A stretch of 64,000 nt of DNA from Natronorubrum daqingense (GTDB lineage Archaea > Halobacteriota > Halobacteria > Halobacteriales > Natrialbaceae). The position numbers were made by a program, and so were the translations under genes. Below are positions 25,030 to 33,772 of this stretch, piece by piece. The DNA lies in assembly GCF_001971705.1 (NCBI RefSeq), contig NZ_CP019328.1:62001-126000 (forward strand). Reading direction: 5' to 3'. Position 1 is the stretch's first letter. Every line of letters starts with the position of its first letter. Below the pieces are notes generated by a model that ran no database searches, was not told the DNA's origin, and saw nothing but the letters and a program-made list of their open reading frames with translations.

Positions 25030-25824
25030 CTACTCCAGTAACCCCTCGACCTCGTCGACGACGTCCTCGAGGGCCGCTGTGTTCGCGACGGTCACCGTCG
25101 TAATCGACTCTCGCTCGGCCGCGGCGTCGAGCACCCTCGAGCACGCGTCCTCGTGTCGTCGCTGGGCTGCTTCGACCGCACCCATGTCGTGCGTTTCCGA
25201 GACGAGTTCGTCTCGTTCGCGCTGTCGACGGAGACAGACCTCCGTGGGCGCGGTGACGTGAACGAGCGTCTTCGGCGTCGGAACGTCCGCGAGGTACTCG
25301 TCCACCGAGAACCGGTTCTGGTTCCGGTTCCGTCCGCTTCGCCACAATACTGAGACGGCGCCCATCATGAACCCCTCGTCGAGACAGAGCGTTTCGTCCG
25401 GACGGACAGTGGCGACGCCCAGTTGGTACCGTTCCGCGGCGTACTGCAGCAGGGAGACGACCTGGTCCGGATCGTGCGTTGCCGCCTGCCGAGCGCGATA
25501 CAGCGCGTCCGAAAACGCCGGCCGCTCGGCGACGAACGCGGCGAACATCCGTCGCTGTACCGGAGTTTGTACGAACAGCGTCTCGAGGGGCGACGTGACC
25601 AGCGATGGCAACAGTCGGTACGCGAGTCGGTATCGGCGTCCGGATTCTGCGACTAACAGCCGTTCGACGGCGTCCTCGTAGAGTTCGCCGTAGTACCGGG
25701 AATCCTCGATCAGCCGTCTATGGATCGCGGACTTGCCCGCACCCGGCGGACCGATGAACTCGACGTGTGGCGGGTCGGTCTCGTGCGGGGACGAATCGGT
25801 CCGGCGATGGGATGGATCGGTCAT
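25030..25824 (-). CDS. P-loop kinase-like protein of the polysaccharide locus
   Basis: A 264-residue NTPase. Walker A is FIGPPGAGKSAIHRRLI near residues 23-39 and a DEGF-type Walker B is TLCLDEGFMMGAVSVL near 145-160. A basic lid-like region follows (VCLRRQRERDELVSE). The arrangement resembles thymidylate/adenylylsulfate-type kinases, but no specific subfamily can be named. Such kinases recur in haloarchaeal exopolysaccharide loci and might phosphorylate a sugar or regulate polymerisation. It follows the ABC exporter gene by 97 bp in the same direction, and three 15-bp direct repeats occupy that gap. Confidence 0.75.
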   Translation of the reverse strand: MTDPSHRRTDSSPHETDPPHVEFIGPPGAGKSAIHRRLIEDSRYYGELYEDAVERLLVAESGRRYRLAYRLLPSLVTSPLETLFVQTPVQRRMFAAFVAERPAFSDALYRARQAATHDPDQVVSLLQYAAERYQLGVATVRPDETLCLDEGFMMGAVSVLWRSGRNRNQNRFSVDEYLADVPTPKTLVHVTAPTEVCLRRQRERDELVSETHDMGAVEAAQRRHEDACSRVLDAAAERESITTVTVANTAALEDVVDEVEGLLE

Positions 25825-25892
25825 ACGGTGTGTCGGATCGGATGGTGTTTGGAAACGGCCGGACGGCGTTCAAGGTGTCCTTCGCCGTCGTT

Positions 25893-25937
25893 CACTGCGG
25901 CCGGGTTCACTGCAACCGGGCTCACTGCGACTGGATC
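25893..25937. repeat. Three 15-bp direct repeats
   Basis: Units of the type GTTCACTGCrrCCGG repeat three times across the end of the exporter gene and its downstream gap. The last unit overlaps the exporter's C-terminal codons, so the repeat grew from coding sequence. Confidence 0.75.
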
Positions 25938-27724
25938 GCGTACAGGTCCGCGTACTGGCCGTCCCGCTCGATCAGTTCGCCGTGTTGTCCCGACTCGATG
26001 ACCTCGCCTTCGGAGAGGGTGTAGATCCGGTCGGCGTTCTCGACGGTCGAGAGCCGGTGGGCAATCGCGATCATCGCGTAGTCGCGGTCCATCCGCTCGA
26101 TCGCCGCCTGGACCTCCTGCTCGAGGCTCGAGTCCAGATCGCTCGTCGCCTCGTCTAGGATCAGCAATTCGGTGTCCTCGAGTAACGCCCGCGCGAGCGA
26201 GACGCGTTGTTTTTGTCCGCCCGAGAGTCGGGTTCCGTCGTCTCCGAGGACGGTATCGTACCCGTCCGGGAGGTCGTCGACGAACTCGTCGACTTTCGCG
26301 ATCGCGCAGGCTCGCTCGATCTCGCCCTGGGTCACGTCCCGGTTGCCGATCGTGAGGTTGTACTCGAGCGTATCGTTGAAGATGAACGGATCCTGGCGGA
26401 CGATCGAGACCCGATCGCGCCACTCGTCGGCGTCCATCTCGCCGATCGGAACGTCGTTCGCGCGGATCTCGCCGCGATCGATCTCGTACAGGCGGGCGAG
26501 CAGCGAGACGATAGTCGACTTGCCAGCGCCGGACTGTCCGACGAAGGCGACGAACTCGCCTTTCTCGACCTCGAAGCTGATTCCGTCGAGGACGCGTTCG
26601 TTGCCGTCGTACGAGAACTCGACGTCGTCGAACTCGAGACGGTCGACCGCGTCGGGAACGTCGCGCGTGGGATCGTTGATCGCCTCACGGTTCTCGAGGT
26701 CGCGGATGAACTGTTGGGTCCGGACGAGGTGTGGGAGGTCGTTTTCGACCTTGTAGTAGTACTCGTTGAGCGCGCTCACTTTGGGTCCGAGTTGCATCAT
26801 CGCGAACAGGAACACGCCGAGCGCACCGATCGACAGGTCGGCGAAGGTCAGGGCGATGTAGATGAGGATGAAGACCGAGACCGCGACGCCGAGGTTGTAG
26901 AAGTTGTTGATCGCCGCCTCGTTGCGCCGGAGTTTGATGCGGGCGGTCGTGTACTGGTCGACGGCGTCGAGGAAGTTCTCGCGGAGTTCGGCGGCGAGCC
27001 CGAAGATCCGCACGTCGCGGATCCCCTGGGTTCCCGCCTGGGCGGCTTCCTGTCGTCGCTCGTTCGCGTCGGCGACCTCGTCTCCGAGATCGTATCCCCC
27101 TTCCATCACGCCGCGCAACAGGACCGTCAGTCCGCCGAGGATAACGACGGAGATCAGCGTCAACATCGGTGCCATCACCAGTGCGATGACGAGGTACGCA
27201 AGCGAGAGGAACAGTTGCTCGATGACCTTGATGACTCGCCTGATCACCCGGCCGGCGTAGTAGGTCTGGGTAACGATCGCGTTGAGGATGTCGTCGGAGC
27301 CCTCCTCGTCGAAGTACTTCACTTCAGCGTCGAGGGCGTTGTCGAACGCTCGCACCTGCAGATCGCGGATGTAGTAGGTTCGGAGGGCTTCGCGCAGCCA
27401 GCCGACGAGGAAACTCGCCGTATACCGGACGGTCATCACGACCGTAACGCCGACGACCACGAATCCGAGTTCGAATGGCACGCCGAGCGTCTCGTAGACC
27501 ACGACGAACGCTTCCATCAGTCCGTCGGCTTCCGCGGCCGGATCGTCCGTCTGCACGATTTCGATGATCGGTAGGATAAAACTTAGACCGATCCCCTCGA
27601 GAACCGCGGCGAGCAATCCGAGGCCGACGATGAGCGCCGTGAACTTCGGACTGAACCGAGCGACATCTAACAGTGCATCGATTTTGTCACGTCGAGAGAT
27701 ATCCTCGGCGGTGTCGGAGGACAT
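25922..27724 (-). CDS. ABC exporter half-transporter (MsbA/lipid-flippase type)
   Basis: A 600-residue fused permease-ATPase. Six transmembrane helices lie in about residues 25-320. The nucleotide-binding domain begins about 355, with Walker A FVGQSGAGKST (about 391-401), Q-loop VRQDPFIFNDTL, signature RLSGGQKQRVSLARALL, Walker B LLILDEATSDLD and H-loop AIAHRLST. It probably works as a homodimer. Members of this family export lipids, lipid-linked oligosaccharides (as PglK does) or peptides. No Wzx flippase is seen inside this locus, so this protein is the best candidate for moving the lipid-linked repeat unit. It lies between the nucleotidyltransferase gene and the P-loop kinase in one minus-strand unit. 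Confidence 0.9.
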   Translation of the reverse strand: MSSDTAEDISRRDKIDALLDVARFSPKFTALIVGLGLLAAVLEGIGLSFILPIIEIVQTDDPAAEADGLMEAFVVVYETLGVPFELGFVVVGVTVVMTVRYTASFLVGWLREALRTYYIRDLQVRAFDNALDAEVKYFDEEGSDDILNAIVTQTYYAGRVIRRVIKVIEQLFLSLAYLVIALVMAPMLTLISVVILGGLTVLLRGVMEGGYDLGDEVADANERRQEAAQAGTQGIRDVRIFGLAAELRENFLDAVDQYTTARIKLRRNEAAINNFYNLGVAVSVFILIYIALTFADLSIGALGVFLFAMMQLGPKVSALNEYYYKVENDLPHLVRTQQFIRDLENREAINDPTRDVPDAVDRLEFDDVEFSYDGNERVLDGISFEVEKGEFVAFVGQSGAGKSTIVSLLARLYEIDRGEIRANDVPIGEMDADEWRDRVSIVRQDPFIFNDTLEYNLTIGNRDVTQGEIERACAIAKVDEFVDDLPDGYDTVLGDDGTRLSGGQKQRVSLARALLEDTELLILDEATSDLDSSLEQEVQAAIERMDRDYAMIAIAHRLSTVENADRIYTLSEGEVIESGQHGELIERDGQYADLYAIQSQ

Positions 27725-27829
27725 TCGAGAGTAATCAGCTATTAGTGCACGCTGGCATCGTATATCCCCGTCGATACCGAGACGAATCGCCTTAAGGAAA
27801 CGCGTTCGGTGTCGCTTTGGGAACCGTCG

Positions 27830-28567
27830 TCAGTCCGAGACTGGTTCGGCGCTGATGGCGTCTTGTAACCGCCGTTCGGCCTTGTCCCGATCCTCCGGGT
27901 AGCCGACGTCGATTCGCCAGCCCTCGAGACCGATCGCGTCGATCGTCCGTCCACTCTGGATCAACAGGTCGATCGCCTCGCTGATCTCGTACTCGCCGCG
28001 GTCGGAGGGCTGGACGAGGTGACAGGCGTTGAAAATCGCCGGCGTAAACGTGTAGAAGCCGGTCATGACGAGATTCGACGGCGGGTCGTCGGGTTTCTCG
28101 ACGACGTCAGTAATTTCGCCGTACTTGTTCGTGTCACAGACGCCGTAGCGTGAGGCCTCCTCCCAGGGCACCTCCTCGACGAGGAACGCGGCGTCTGCTC
28201 GGTCTTCTTGCTGGCGACGAACGACGTCCTCGAGGTTCGCCTGGAAGATGTTGTCGCCGAGGATCAGCATGAAGTCGTCGTCGATGTGCTCTTCGACGGT
28301 CAACAACGCGTGAGCGAGTCCGTGCTGTTCGCGCTGGTGGGAGTACGTGATCGGGACGCCGCAGTACTCGTCGCCGTAGTGATCGATGATCTTTTCCTTG
28401 AGGTAGCCCACGACGACGACGAACTCCTCGGCACCGAGTTCGATGAGCCGATCGAAACAGTGCGTGAGGATCGGTTCGTCGTCGACCTCGACCATCCCCT
28501 TCGGTTTGTCCTCGGTTAATGGCCGGAGTCGGGTTCCCTCTCCTGCGGCGAGTACGACAGCTTGCAT
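27830..28567 (-). CDS. Sugar-1-phosphate nucleotidyltransferase (AglF/RmlA-like)
   Basis: A 245-residue GT-A fold enzyme that makes a UDP- or dTDP-sugar from sugar-1-phosphate. The signature is MQAVVLAAGEGTRLRPLTED followed by KPKGMVEV. ILGDNIFQANLEDVV carries the metal-binding Asp, and EKPDDPPSNLVMTGFYTFTP and WRIDVGYPEDRDKAERRL follow. It lacks a left-handed beta-helix acetyltransferase domain, so it is a simple pyrophosphorylase. The closest functional precedent known to me is Haloferax AglF (UDP-glucose forming) in N-glycosylation. It is first in a minus-strand unit with the ABC exporter. Confidence 0.9.
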   Translation of the reverse strand: MQAVVLAAGEGTRLRPLTEDKPKGMVEVDDEPILTHCFDRLIELGAEEFVVVVGYLKEKIIDHYGDEYCGVPITYSHQREQHGLAHALLTVEEHIDDDFMLILGDNIFQANLEDVVRRQQEDRADAAFLVEEVPWEEASRYGVCDTNKYGEITDVVEKPDDPPSNLVMTGFYTFTPAIFNACHLVQPSDRGEYEISEAIDLLIQSGRTIDAIGLEGWRIDVGYPEDRDKAERRLQDAISAEPVSD

Positions 28568-28811
28568 CGAGACTAATCAATACCTCTCTCCTCACAATAA
28601 CGTTCTGGTTTTCGGTATTCCAAATTTTGTATCGAGACGGACGCCGCCTCGAGCGTCCAGTTACTCCCGTTTTGGTGCCGGAGAGGCGGCGACCGCTGAC
28701 CGATTAGTCGATGCTTGCGTGATTCACACACACTCGAGGCTAGCCGACCGCTTCACAGTCCGGCCGAGTATCAGAACTGATATTTGGGAGAACTGACGAA
28801 TCACTACGATA

Positions 28812-30236
28812 GTGAGTACCGCCGAACGAGATCCGGTGACTGTTTTCACCCACGACTGGAGTATAGCGCGGGTCGCGAACGGCGTGATCTACGGACTGTT
28901 CGGTGTCTACCTCGTTCTCGTTTTACTCGCGCACACGACCGACTCGGTATTAGCGTGGCACCTCGCCGCCTCGACGGTCGTTCTCGGCGCGATTCTCGGG
29001 TGTCGATGGGCCGTAGACGCCTTTCAGGACGCCAGATACCTGTGGGCGAGCGTCCTCTCGGTTCTCGGCGTGTCACTTCTCACACTCTGGATGGTCTACC
29101 AGAGCAGTTCACCCGGACTCGGTCCCGGATCGAACCGGTCGCTCGGGATCGTGGTCGTTTTTCTGCTCACCATTGCCTTCTTCCTCGTCGTCACCGATGC
29201 CGAGCAGTACGGGGCCCGCGATTGGGCGGCGATCGCCTGCTTCGGCGTCCTCGCCGGGGTCTACCTCGCCCACTCCCTCGAGTACTACCCCTCGAGTTCT
29301 CAATCCCGGTGGCCGCTGTGGGCCGCGGTCGTGATGGGAAGCAGCCTCTTCGTCCTTCCTCGGCTCGTTCCCGAGCGGGTCTTCCTCTGGATACTCCCTC
29401 GTCTGGCAGCGGTCGTCGTCGTGCTCGGATTGGCCACGTACTCCGTCGGCGACTACACGCTGTGGCTCTTCGAGGTCCGCCAGTACCCCGGCTCTTCCCC
29501 GTCGGTCCCCGGCTTCGATCCCGACGTGATGACGCTCCAGTCGATCTTCCCCAACCCGAACGGGCTGGGGTTCCTCTCGTTCGCCGGCTTCGTCGCCGCG
29601 GCCATCGACTTCCACCGCTCCGTCGTCGCCGAGCGACCGATTAGCGCAACGATCACCGCCGTCCTCGCCGGAATCTGCGGGCTCGGGCTGTTTCTCTCGA
29701 ACGCTCGAGCGGCGATGCTCGCCGCGGCGGTTGCCCTCGTGATATACGTGAGCTACGCCGTCGGCGGCCGACGCGTCGTTCCCGTGGTAGTCGCCTCGAC
29801 TCTGCTCGGCCTGTTCGGACTGATCGCAGGGATGTACGTCGATTTCATCGGCATTTCCGCGACGAACCGCTTCGAACTCTGGTCCGCGAGCGTCAGCGCG
29901 ATCCGGGACGGCCCGCTACTGTTCGGCTACGGAAGCGGTTCGGAGAGCGCCGTCATCGAACCCTACCTCGCGGGCGACGGCGCGCCCACGCCGCACAACT
30001 CCTACCTCTCGGTGATCATCCAGACCGGACTCGTCGGCGGCCTCGCCTACGTCGGCCTCGTCGCCGGCAGCATCGTCGCCGGTGCGATCGACTACGAGAA
30101 CGTGAACGTCGCGATCCTCGCGTTCGCGACCGGGTGGGCCGTCCACCAGTTCTTCGAGTCCTACACCATGTTCGACTGGTCACTCGGCGCGGTACTCGCG
30201 GCGTTGACCCTCGGCTACCTCCTCGTTGACGACTAA
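28812..30236 (+). CDS. Wzy/O-antigen-ligase-like polysaccharide polymerase (first copy)
   Basis: A 474-residue membrane protein with about 12 helices, GTG start at 28812. The Wzy_C signature region contains SNARAAMLAAAVALVIY followed by ISATNRFELWSASVSAIRDG, PTPHNSYLSVIIQTGLVGGL and a final FFESYTMFDWSLG. It should polymerise or ligate lipid-linked repeat units on the outer face. The frame start is set by its first membrane segment (VANGVIYGLFGVYLVLVLL). It is transcribed toward a second Wzy-like gene at 30349, with a pyrimidine-rich repeat between their stops. Polymerase versus ligase activity cannot be settled from sequence. Confidence 0.85.
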   Translation: MSTAERDPVTVFTHDWSIARVANGVIYGLFGVYLVLVLLAHTTDSVLAWHLAASTVVLGAILGCRWAVDAFQDARYLWASVLSVLGVSLLTLWMVYQSSSPGLGPGSNRSLGIVVVFLLTIAFFLVVTDAEQYGARDWAAIACFGVLAGVYLAHSLEYYPSSSQSRWPLWAAVVMGSSLFVLPRLVPERVFLWILPRLAAVVVVLGLATYSVGDYTLWLFEVRQYPGSSPSVPGFDPDVMTLQSIFPNPNGLGFLSFAGFVAAAIDFHRSVVAERPISATITAVLAGICGLGLFLSNARAAMLAAAVALVIYVSYAVGGRRVVPVVVASTLLGLFGLIAGMYVDFIGISATNRFELWSASVSAIRDGPLLFGYGSGSESAVIEPYLAGDGAPTPHNSYLSVIIQTGLVGGLAYVGLVAGSIVAGAIDYENVNVAILAFATGWAVHQFFESYTMFDWSLGAVLAALTLGYLLVDD

Positions 30237-30237
30237 C

Positions 30238-30312
30238 TCTCTCTGCTGACCCTCTTTCTCTGCTCACTCTCCCCGCTGACCTCTCTCTGCTCACTCTCCC
30301 CGCTGACTCTCT
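30238..30312. repeat. CT-rich repeat between convergent Wzy-like genes
   Basis: Two copies of TCTCTGCTCACTCTCCCCGC plus TGAC (about 30258-30282 and 30286-30309), preceded by a degenerate copy, fill the gap between opposed stops. Together they form a second pyrimidine-rich junction, like that at 24918. Confidence 0.82.
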
Positions 30313-30348
30313 TCGTTACCGTCTTCTCCGACACCTCGAGTCGTCCCG

Positions 30349-31629
30349 TCACTCCCGACGCGTTTCCGACGAGAGCGACGGCAGAACCGAGAGCCACCCG
30401 CCTCGAGCACCGATCAAATCGGGTTTCAGCGTCCGATCGCCGACGGCGTACGCCATCACTCCGATGATCGCGAAGAAAAACCGGTTGTCGTTCAGGTCGC
30501 CGGTCACCATCACGTTCGCCAGCATGTATGCAAACAGCGCGCCGAGAGCGAGATGCGTCGCTCCGCCGTGCTCGCGCCAGTCGAGAGCGAGCGCCAGTAC
30601 GGCGGAGCCGAGCAGCGCGCCGAGCAGGACGAGGCCGACGAGTCCGAGTTCGAACAGTACCTCGAAGACGATGTTGTGCGGGTAGTAGCGGGTGTCGGCT
30701 CCGGGGTCGATCAGCACCGGCCAGGCGCCGAGACCCTCGCCGAACGGCAGCATCCGCAGGTGCAACGCGTCGATCGTCCCCTTCCAGTACCCCAGTCGGA
30801 GCCCGACGGAACGTCCCGGCCCGTCGGTCAACGCGAGGATTCGACGGATCCCCCGTAACTGTCCGGCGACGGTCACGAGGCCGATCAGCGAGACGAGCCC
30901 GCCAGCGCCGTATCCGACCAGCGCGATTCGGCCGTTGGGAAGCCGGCCGGTCCAGACGCCGGCGAGGAGGAGCACCCCGACCGCCCCCGCGACGGCGACC
31001 GTCGGTCCGCGCGCCCCGCTCACGAGCAGGGCGTAGCCCATCACGGGGATCACGGCGAGCGCCCCGGCCGTGAGGGCCCTGTCGTCTCGAGAAAGAACGA
31101 GGTAGCCGACAGCGAGAACCACCCCCATCCCGACGGCGCGACCCGTGATCAGGTAGTTCGTCCCGAACGGCTCGAGGACGCCGTCGCCGCCCGCTTGCTG
31201 GTAGTGGTACAGAATTTCGAGCGCCGTGACGAGCGCGACGCCGACGGTGGCGAATCCGGCGTACCGAAGCCGCCGGGACGACGTCGCGATCACGGTCGCG
31301 CCCAGCCCGAGTGCCAATCCGGTCACTGCGACCAGTCGGAACGACTTGGAGACGTAGTACTCGGAACTCGGGGACCAGAGCCCGGAGAGAACCGCGTACC
31401 CGGCGAAAATCCCGAACAGGATACAGATGACGACCGCCCGCAGTGAGAGTTCGAGCCGGCCGAGAACGACCAGAAGGGCCGAGAACCCGACGGTCGCGAC
31501 GCCGAGCAGGAGGGTCAGATCGATCGGGACCCACTCGAGGTACTTGGCGCTCTTGTAGACGCCGGCGAAGACGAACGCGACGTAGCAGAGTGCAACGGCC
31601 GCGTCTAGGATTGTCCCGCCCCTACGCAT
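30349..31629 (-). CDS. Wzy/O-antigen-ligase-like polysaccharide polymerase (second copy)
   Basis: A 426-residue polytopic membrane protein with about 11-12 helices. The Wzy_C region reads VSGARGPTVAVAGAVGVLLL, then GRSVGLRLGYWKGTIDAL, RYYPHNIVFEVLFELGLVGL and NDNRFFFAIIGV. It is the last gene of a minus-strand unit (34942 to 30349) that also holds three glycosyltransferases. It is therefore the more obvious polymerase for their repeat unit, leaving the first copy as a candidate ligase or as part of a second pathway. Confidence 0.85.
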   Translation of the reverse strand: MRRGGTILDAAVALCYVAFVFAGVYKSAKYLEWVPIDLTLLLGVATVGFSALLVVLGRLELSLRAVVICILFGIFAGYAVLSGLWSPSSEYYVSKSFRLVAVTGLALGLGATVIATSSRRLRYAGFATVGVALVTALEILYHYQQAGGDGVLEPFGTNYLITGRAVGMGVVLAVGYLVLSRDDRALTAGALAVIPVMGYALLVSGARGPTVAVAGAVGVLLLAGVWTGRLPNGRIALVGYGAGGLVSLIGLVTVAGQLRGIRRILALTDGPGRSVGLRLGYWKGTIDALHLRMLPFGEGLGAWPVLIDPGADTRYYPHNIVFEVLFELGLVGLVLLGALLGSAVLALALDWREHGGATHLALGALFAYMLANVMVTGDLNDNRFFFAIIGVMAYAVGDRTLKPDLIGARGGWLSVLPSLSSETRRE

Positions 31630-31665
31630 TCGAACGTACTCCTCCGTTGTCGGTCTCGCGTCGTC

Positions 31666-32568
31666 TCATTTCGTGAGCAGCCGTTTCACCGTTCGTTTGA
31701 TCGACAGCCCGGCCGCGAACGTCCCCGGCGTCGCACACGTCGCCAGGTGGACGTAGGGAAACGGGTTCGTCGGGTGCAGCCGGATCGTCCTGGCGAGTTC
31801 TCGCCGCGCCATCGCCATCTCGCCGCGTTTCCCGTGGGAGATTCCGAGCAGGTAGTGGTGGTGGGAGTGTCTGCGATCGGTCAGCACGTCGTCGTGTCGC
31901 TCGATCAGCTGTTCTTTCCCCCGTCGCCTCGCCTCGAGGTCGAGCGAGATCGAATCTTCCTGTCGGTAGTGTTTCGCGAAGATCTCCCCGAGTCCGTAGA
32001 GGTCGTACGCTCGAGCCACCCGAAGGTAGAACTCGTAGTCCTGCGAGGAGGCCATCGCCTCGTCGAGGAAGCCGACCTCCTCGAAGACGGACCGGCGGAA
32101 CGTCGACGTGATGAAGCTCCCGGGAACGTTCCGCTCGCCGAGATCCGAAAGCGTCACCCGGCCCTCGTCGGTCGACTCCGGCCCGAGGTACGTCTCGCCC
32201 CGGTAGACGTCGTAGCCGTGGAAGACGCCGCCGTAGGACTCGGGTAGCGAGTCGAGCGTATCGACGCAGGCCTCGAGTTTGCCGGGATAGTACTCGTCGT
32301 CGGAGTCGAGAAAAGCGACGTACTCCCCGGAGGCCGCCCGGATACCCTCGTTCCGGGCGGCGTTCGCGCCGTTGTTTCCCTCGAGTCGAATGTACTCGAT
32401 CCGGTCGTCGTCGTAGTCGTCGACGACGGACGCGGTGTCGTCGGTCGACCCGTCGTCAACGATCACGTGTTCGAAGTGGTCGTAGCGCTGCTCGAGGACG
32501 CTCTCTATCGCTCGTGGCAGCGTGTCCGCCCGGTTGTACGTCGGTGTGATGACTGAAACGGTTGTCAT
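31666..32568 (-). CDS. Glycosyltransferase family 2
   Basis: A 300-residue inverting GT-A enzyme. ATG at 32568 gives MTTVSVITPTYNRADTLPRA, the canonical start. HVIVDDGSTDDT and AARNEGIRAASGEYVAFLDS followed by DDEYY contain the DxD metal motif, and SQDYEFYLRVARAYDLYGL follows. It adds a sugar to the growing lipid-linked unit at the cytoplasmic face. The start 14 codons upstream adds residues unlike the family. Spacing to the neighbours is 36 and 51 bp. Confidence 0.92.
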   Translation of the reverse strand: MTTVSVITPTYNRADTLPRAIESVLEQRYDHFEHVIVDDGSTDDTASVVDDYDDDRIEYIRLEGNNGANAARNEGIRAASGEYVAFLDSDDEYYPGKLEACVDTLDSLPESYGGVFHGYDVYRGETYLGPESTDEGRVTLSDLGERNVPGSFITSTFRRSVFEEVGFLDEAMASSQDYEFYLRVARAYDLYGLGEIFAKHYRQEDSISLDLEARRRGKEQLIERHDDVLTDRRHSHHHYLLGISHGKRGEMAMARRELARTIRLHPTNPFPYVHLATCATPGTFAAGLSIKRTVKRLLTK

Positions 32569-32619
32569 TCGTGAGTGTCGTGTGTCCGTTCGATTTTGTG
32601 TCGATCCCATTCGTCTGTC

Positions 32620-33765
32620 TCAGTTGCCGTCCGTCCCCGTCGCGAGCAGTCGTTCGTACGCGCGAACCAACCGTTCCCGCTCGACCTCCCAGCTGTACTC
32701 GGAAACGACCGTCTCGTGTGCGGCGTCGCTCATCTCGGCTCTGATTTCGGTCTCCTCGAGCAATCGCGCGGTTTCGGCCACGATCCGGTCGAGATTGTCT
32801 TCGGAGACGGTGACGCAGTAGTCGTCGTCCGCGTAGGGCTCGAGCGACGCGACGTCCGTCAGCACGACGGGGAGGCCACAGTACAGGTACTCGAAGAACT
32901 TTGTCGGCACGTTTCGCTCGAACCGGTCTTCGTCGACGAGCAACAGGCCGACGTCGGCCTGCGAGAGGTGCGAGAAGATCTCGTCGTAGTCGACGTAGCC
33001 GAACAGCCGAACGTGGTCCGAAATCTCCTCGGACGTCATGAACTCTCGAGCCCGGCGCTCGATCTCGTCGTCCTGGAACGGGCCGAGGAGCCAGAGTCCG
33101 ACGTCGAGTCCCCGGTCCCGGAGCCGAGACGTCACGGTGAGCATGTTCAGCAGTCCGCGCTCGCGATCCAGCCCCCCGACGTACGCGAGGACGTACTCGT
33201 GCGACCGCTCGAGGTCGGCGCCCTCGGTGTCGATCTCACCGACCTTCGGCAGGTTCCGGACCGTTTCGACGGGGGTGCTCGTTCGATCGGCGACCTTCTC
33301 GCGAGTCGATTCGTCCGCCGTGACGACGAGATCCAGCGGTCGCGTCAGCGCCGACTGCACGGCCGGAAACGCCGTCTGCAGGATCGGCTTGAGGGGCTCC
33401 GGAATCCACTCGCGGACGCGAATCGCGTCCGTGTAGTCCTCGTGAATATCGTAGACGACCTCGGCGTCGGTCGTCGCCGCCAGCGCCACGCCGACCGGGA
33501 GCAACTCCGGATCGTGGAGGTGGTAGACGTCTGCGTCCTGGCGGCGCGCGACGCGAAACAGGTGCGGGAGATTCCGCCAGCGCTCGAGGCGCGTCTCGAC
33601 GTCGCCGAGCGAGCGAACGTGGACGCCGTTTCGGACCGTCGACTCGCCGTGGTGAACGAGCAGGGTCGCCCGGTACCCTTCCGTCGCCAGCGTTCGGAGC
33701 TGTTTGTGGAAGATTCTGGGATCGAACGGGTAGTGAACGGACGAGAGATGAACGACGTGTGTCAT
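32620..33765 (-). CDS. Glycosyltransferase family 4
   Basis: A 381-residue GT-B enzyme. ATG at 33765 starts MTHVVHLSSVHYPFDPRIFH and the N-terminal domain includes DADVYHLHDPELLPVGVAL. The C-terminal domain has YVLAYVGGLDRERGLLNML and the donor-binding region FERNVPTKFFEYLYCGLPVV (the E-x7-E like motif is degenerate). It is a retaining enzyme adding a sugar from a nucleotide donor. The family of PFDPRIFH-starting transferases is common in exopolysaccharide clusters. It follows the upstream GT2 stop by only 7 bp, so both belong to one transcript. Confidence 0.9.
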   Translation of the reverse strand: MTHVVHLSSVHYPFDPRIFHKQLRTLATEGYRATLLVHHGESTVRNGVHVRSLGDVETRLERWRNLPHLFRVARRQDADVYHLHDPELLPVGVALAATTDAEVVYDIHEDYTDAIRVREWIPEPLKPILQTAFPAVQSALTRPLDLVVTADESTREKVADRTSTPVETVRNLPKVGEIDTEGADLERSHEYVLAYVGGLDRERGLLNMLTVTSRLRDRGLDVGLWLLGPFQDDEIERRAREFMTSEEISDHVRLFGYVDYDEIFSHLSQADVGLLLVDEDRFERNVPTKFFEYLYCGLPVVLTDVASLEPYADDDYCVTVSEDNLDRIVAETARLLEETEIRAEMSDAAHETVVSEYSWEVERERLVRAYERLLATGTDGN

Positions 33766-33772
33766 GTGTGTC

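Noticed and set aside
26207-27574. 455-codon plus-strand frame opposite the ABC exporter
   Set aside because: The minus strand carries Walker A, signature and Walker B motifs, so this is a shadow frame.
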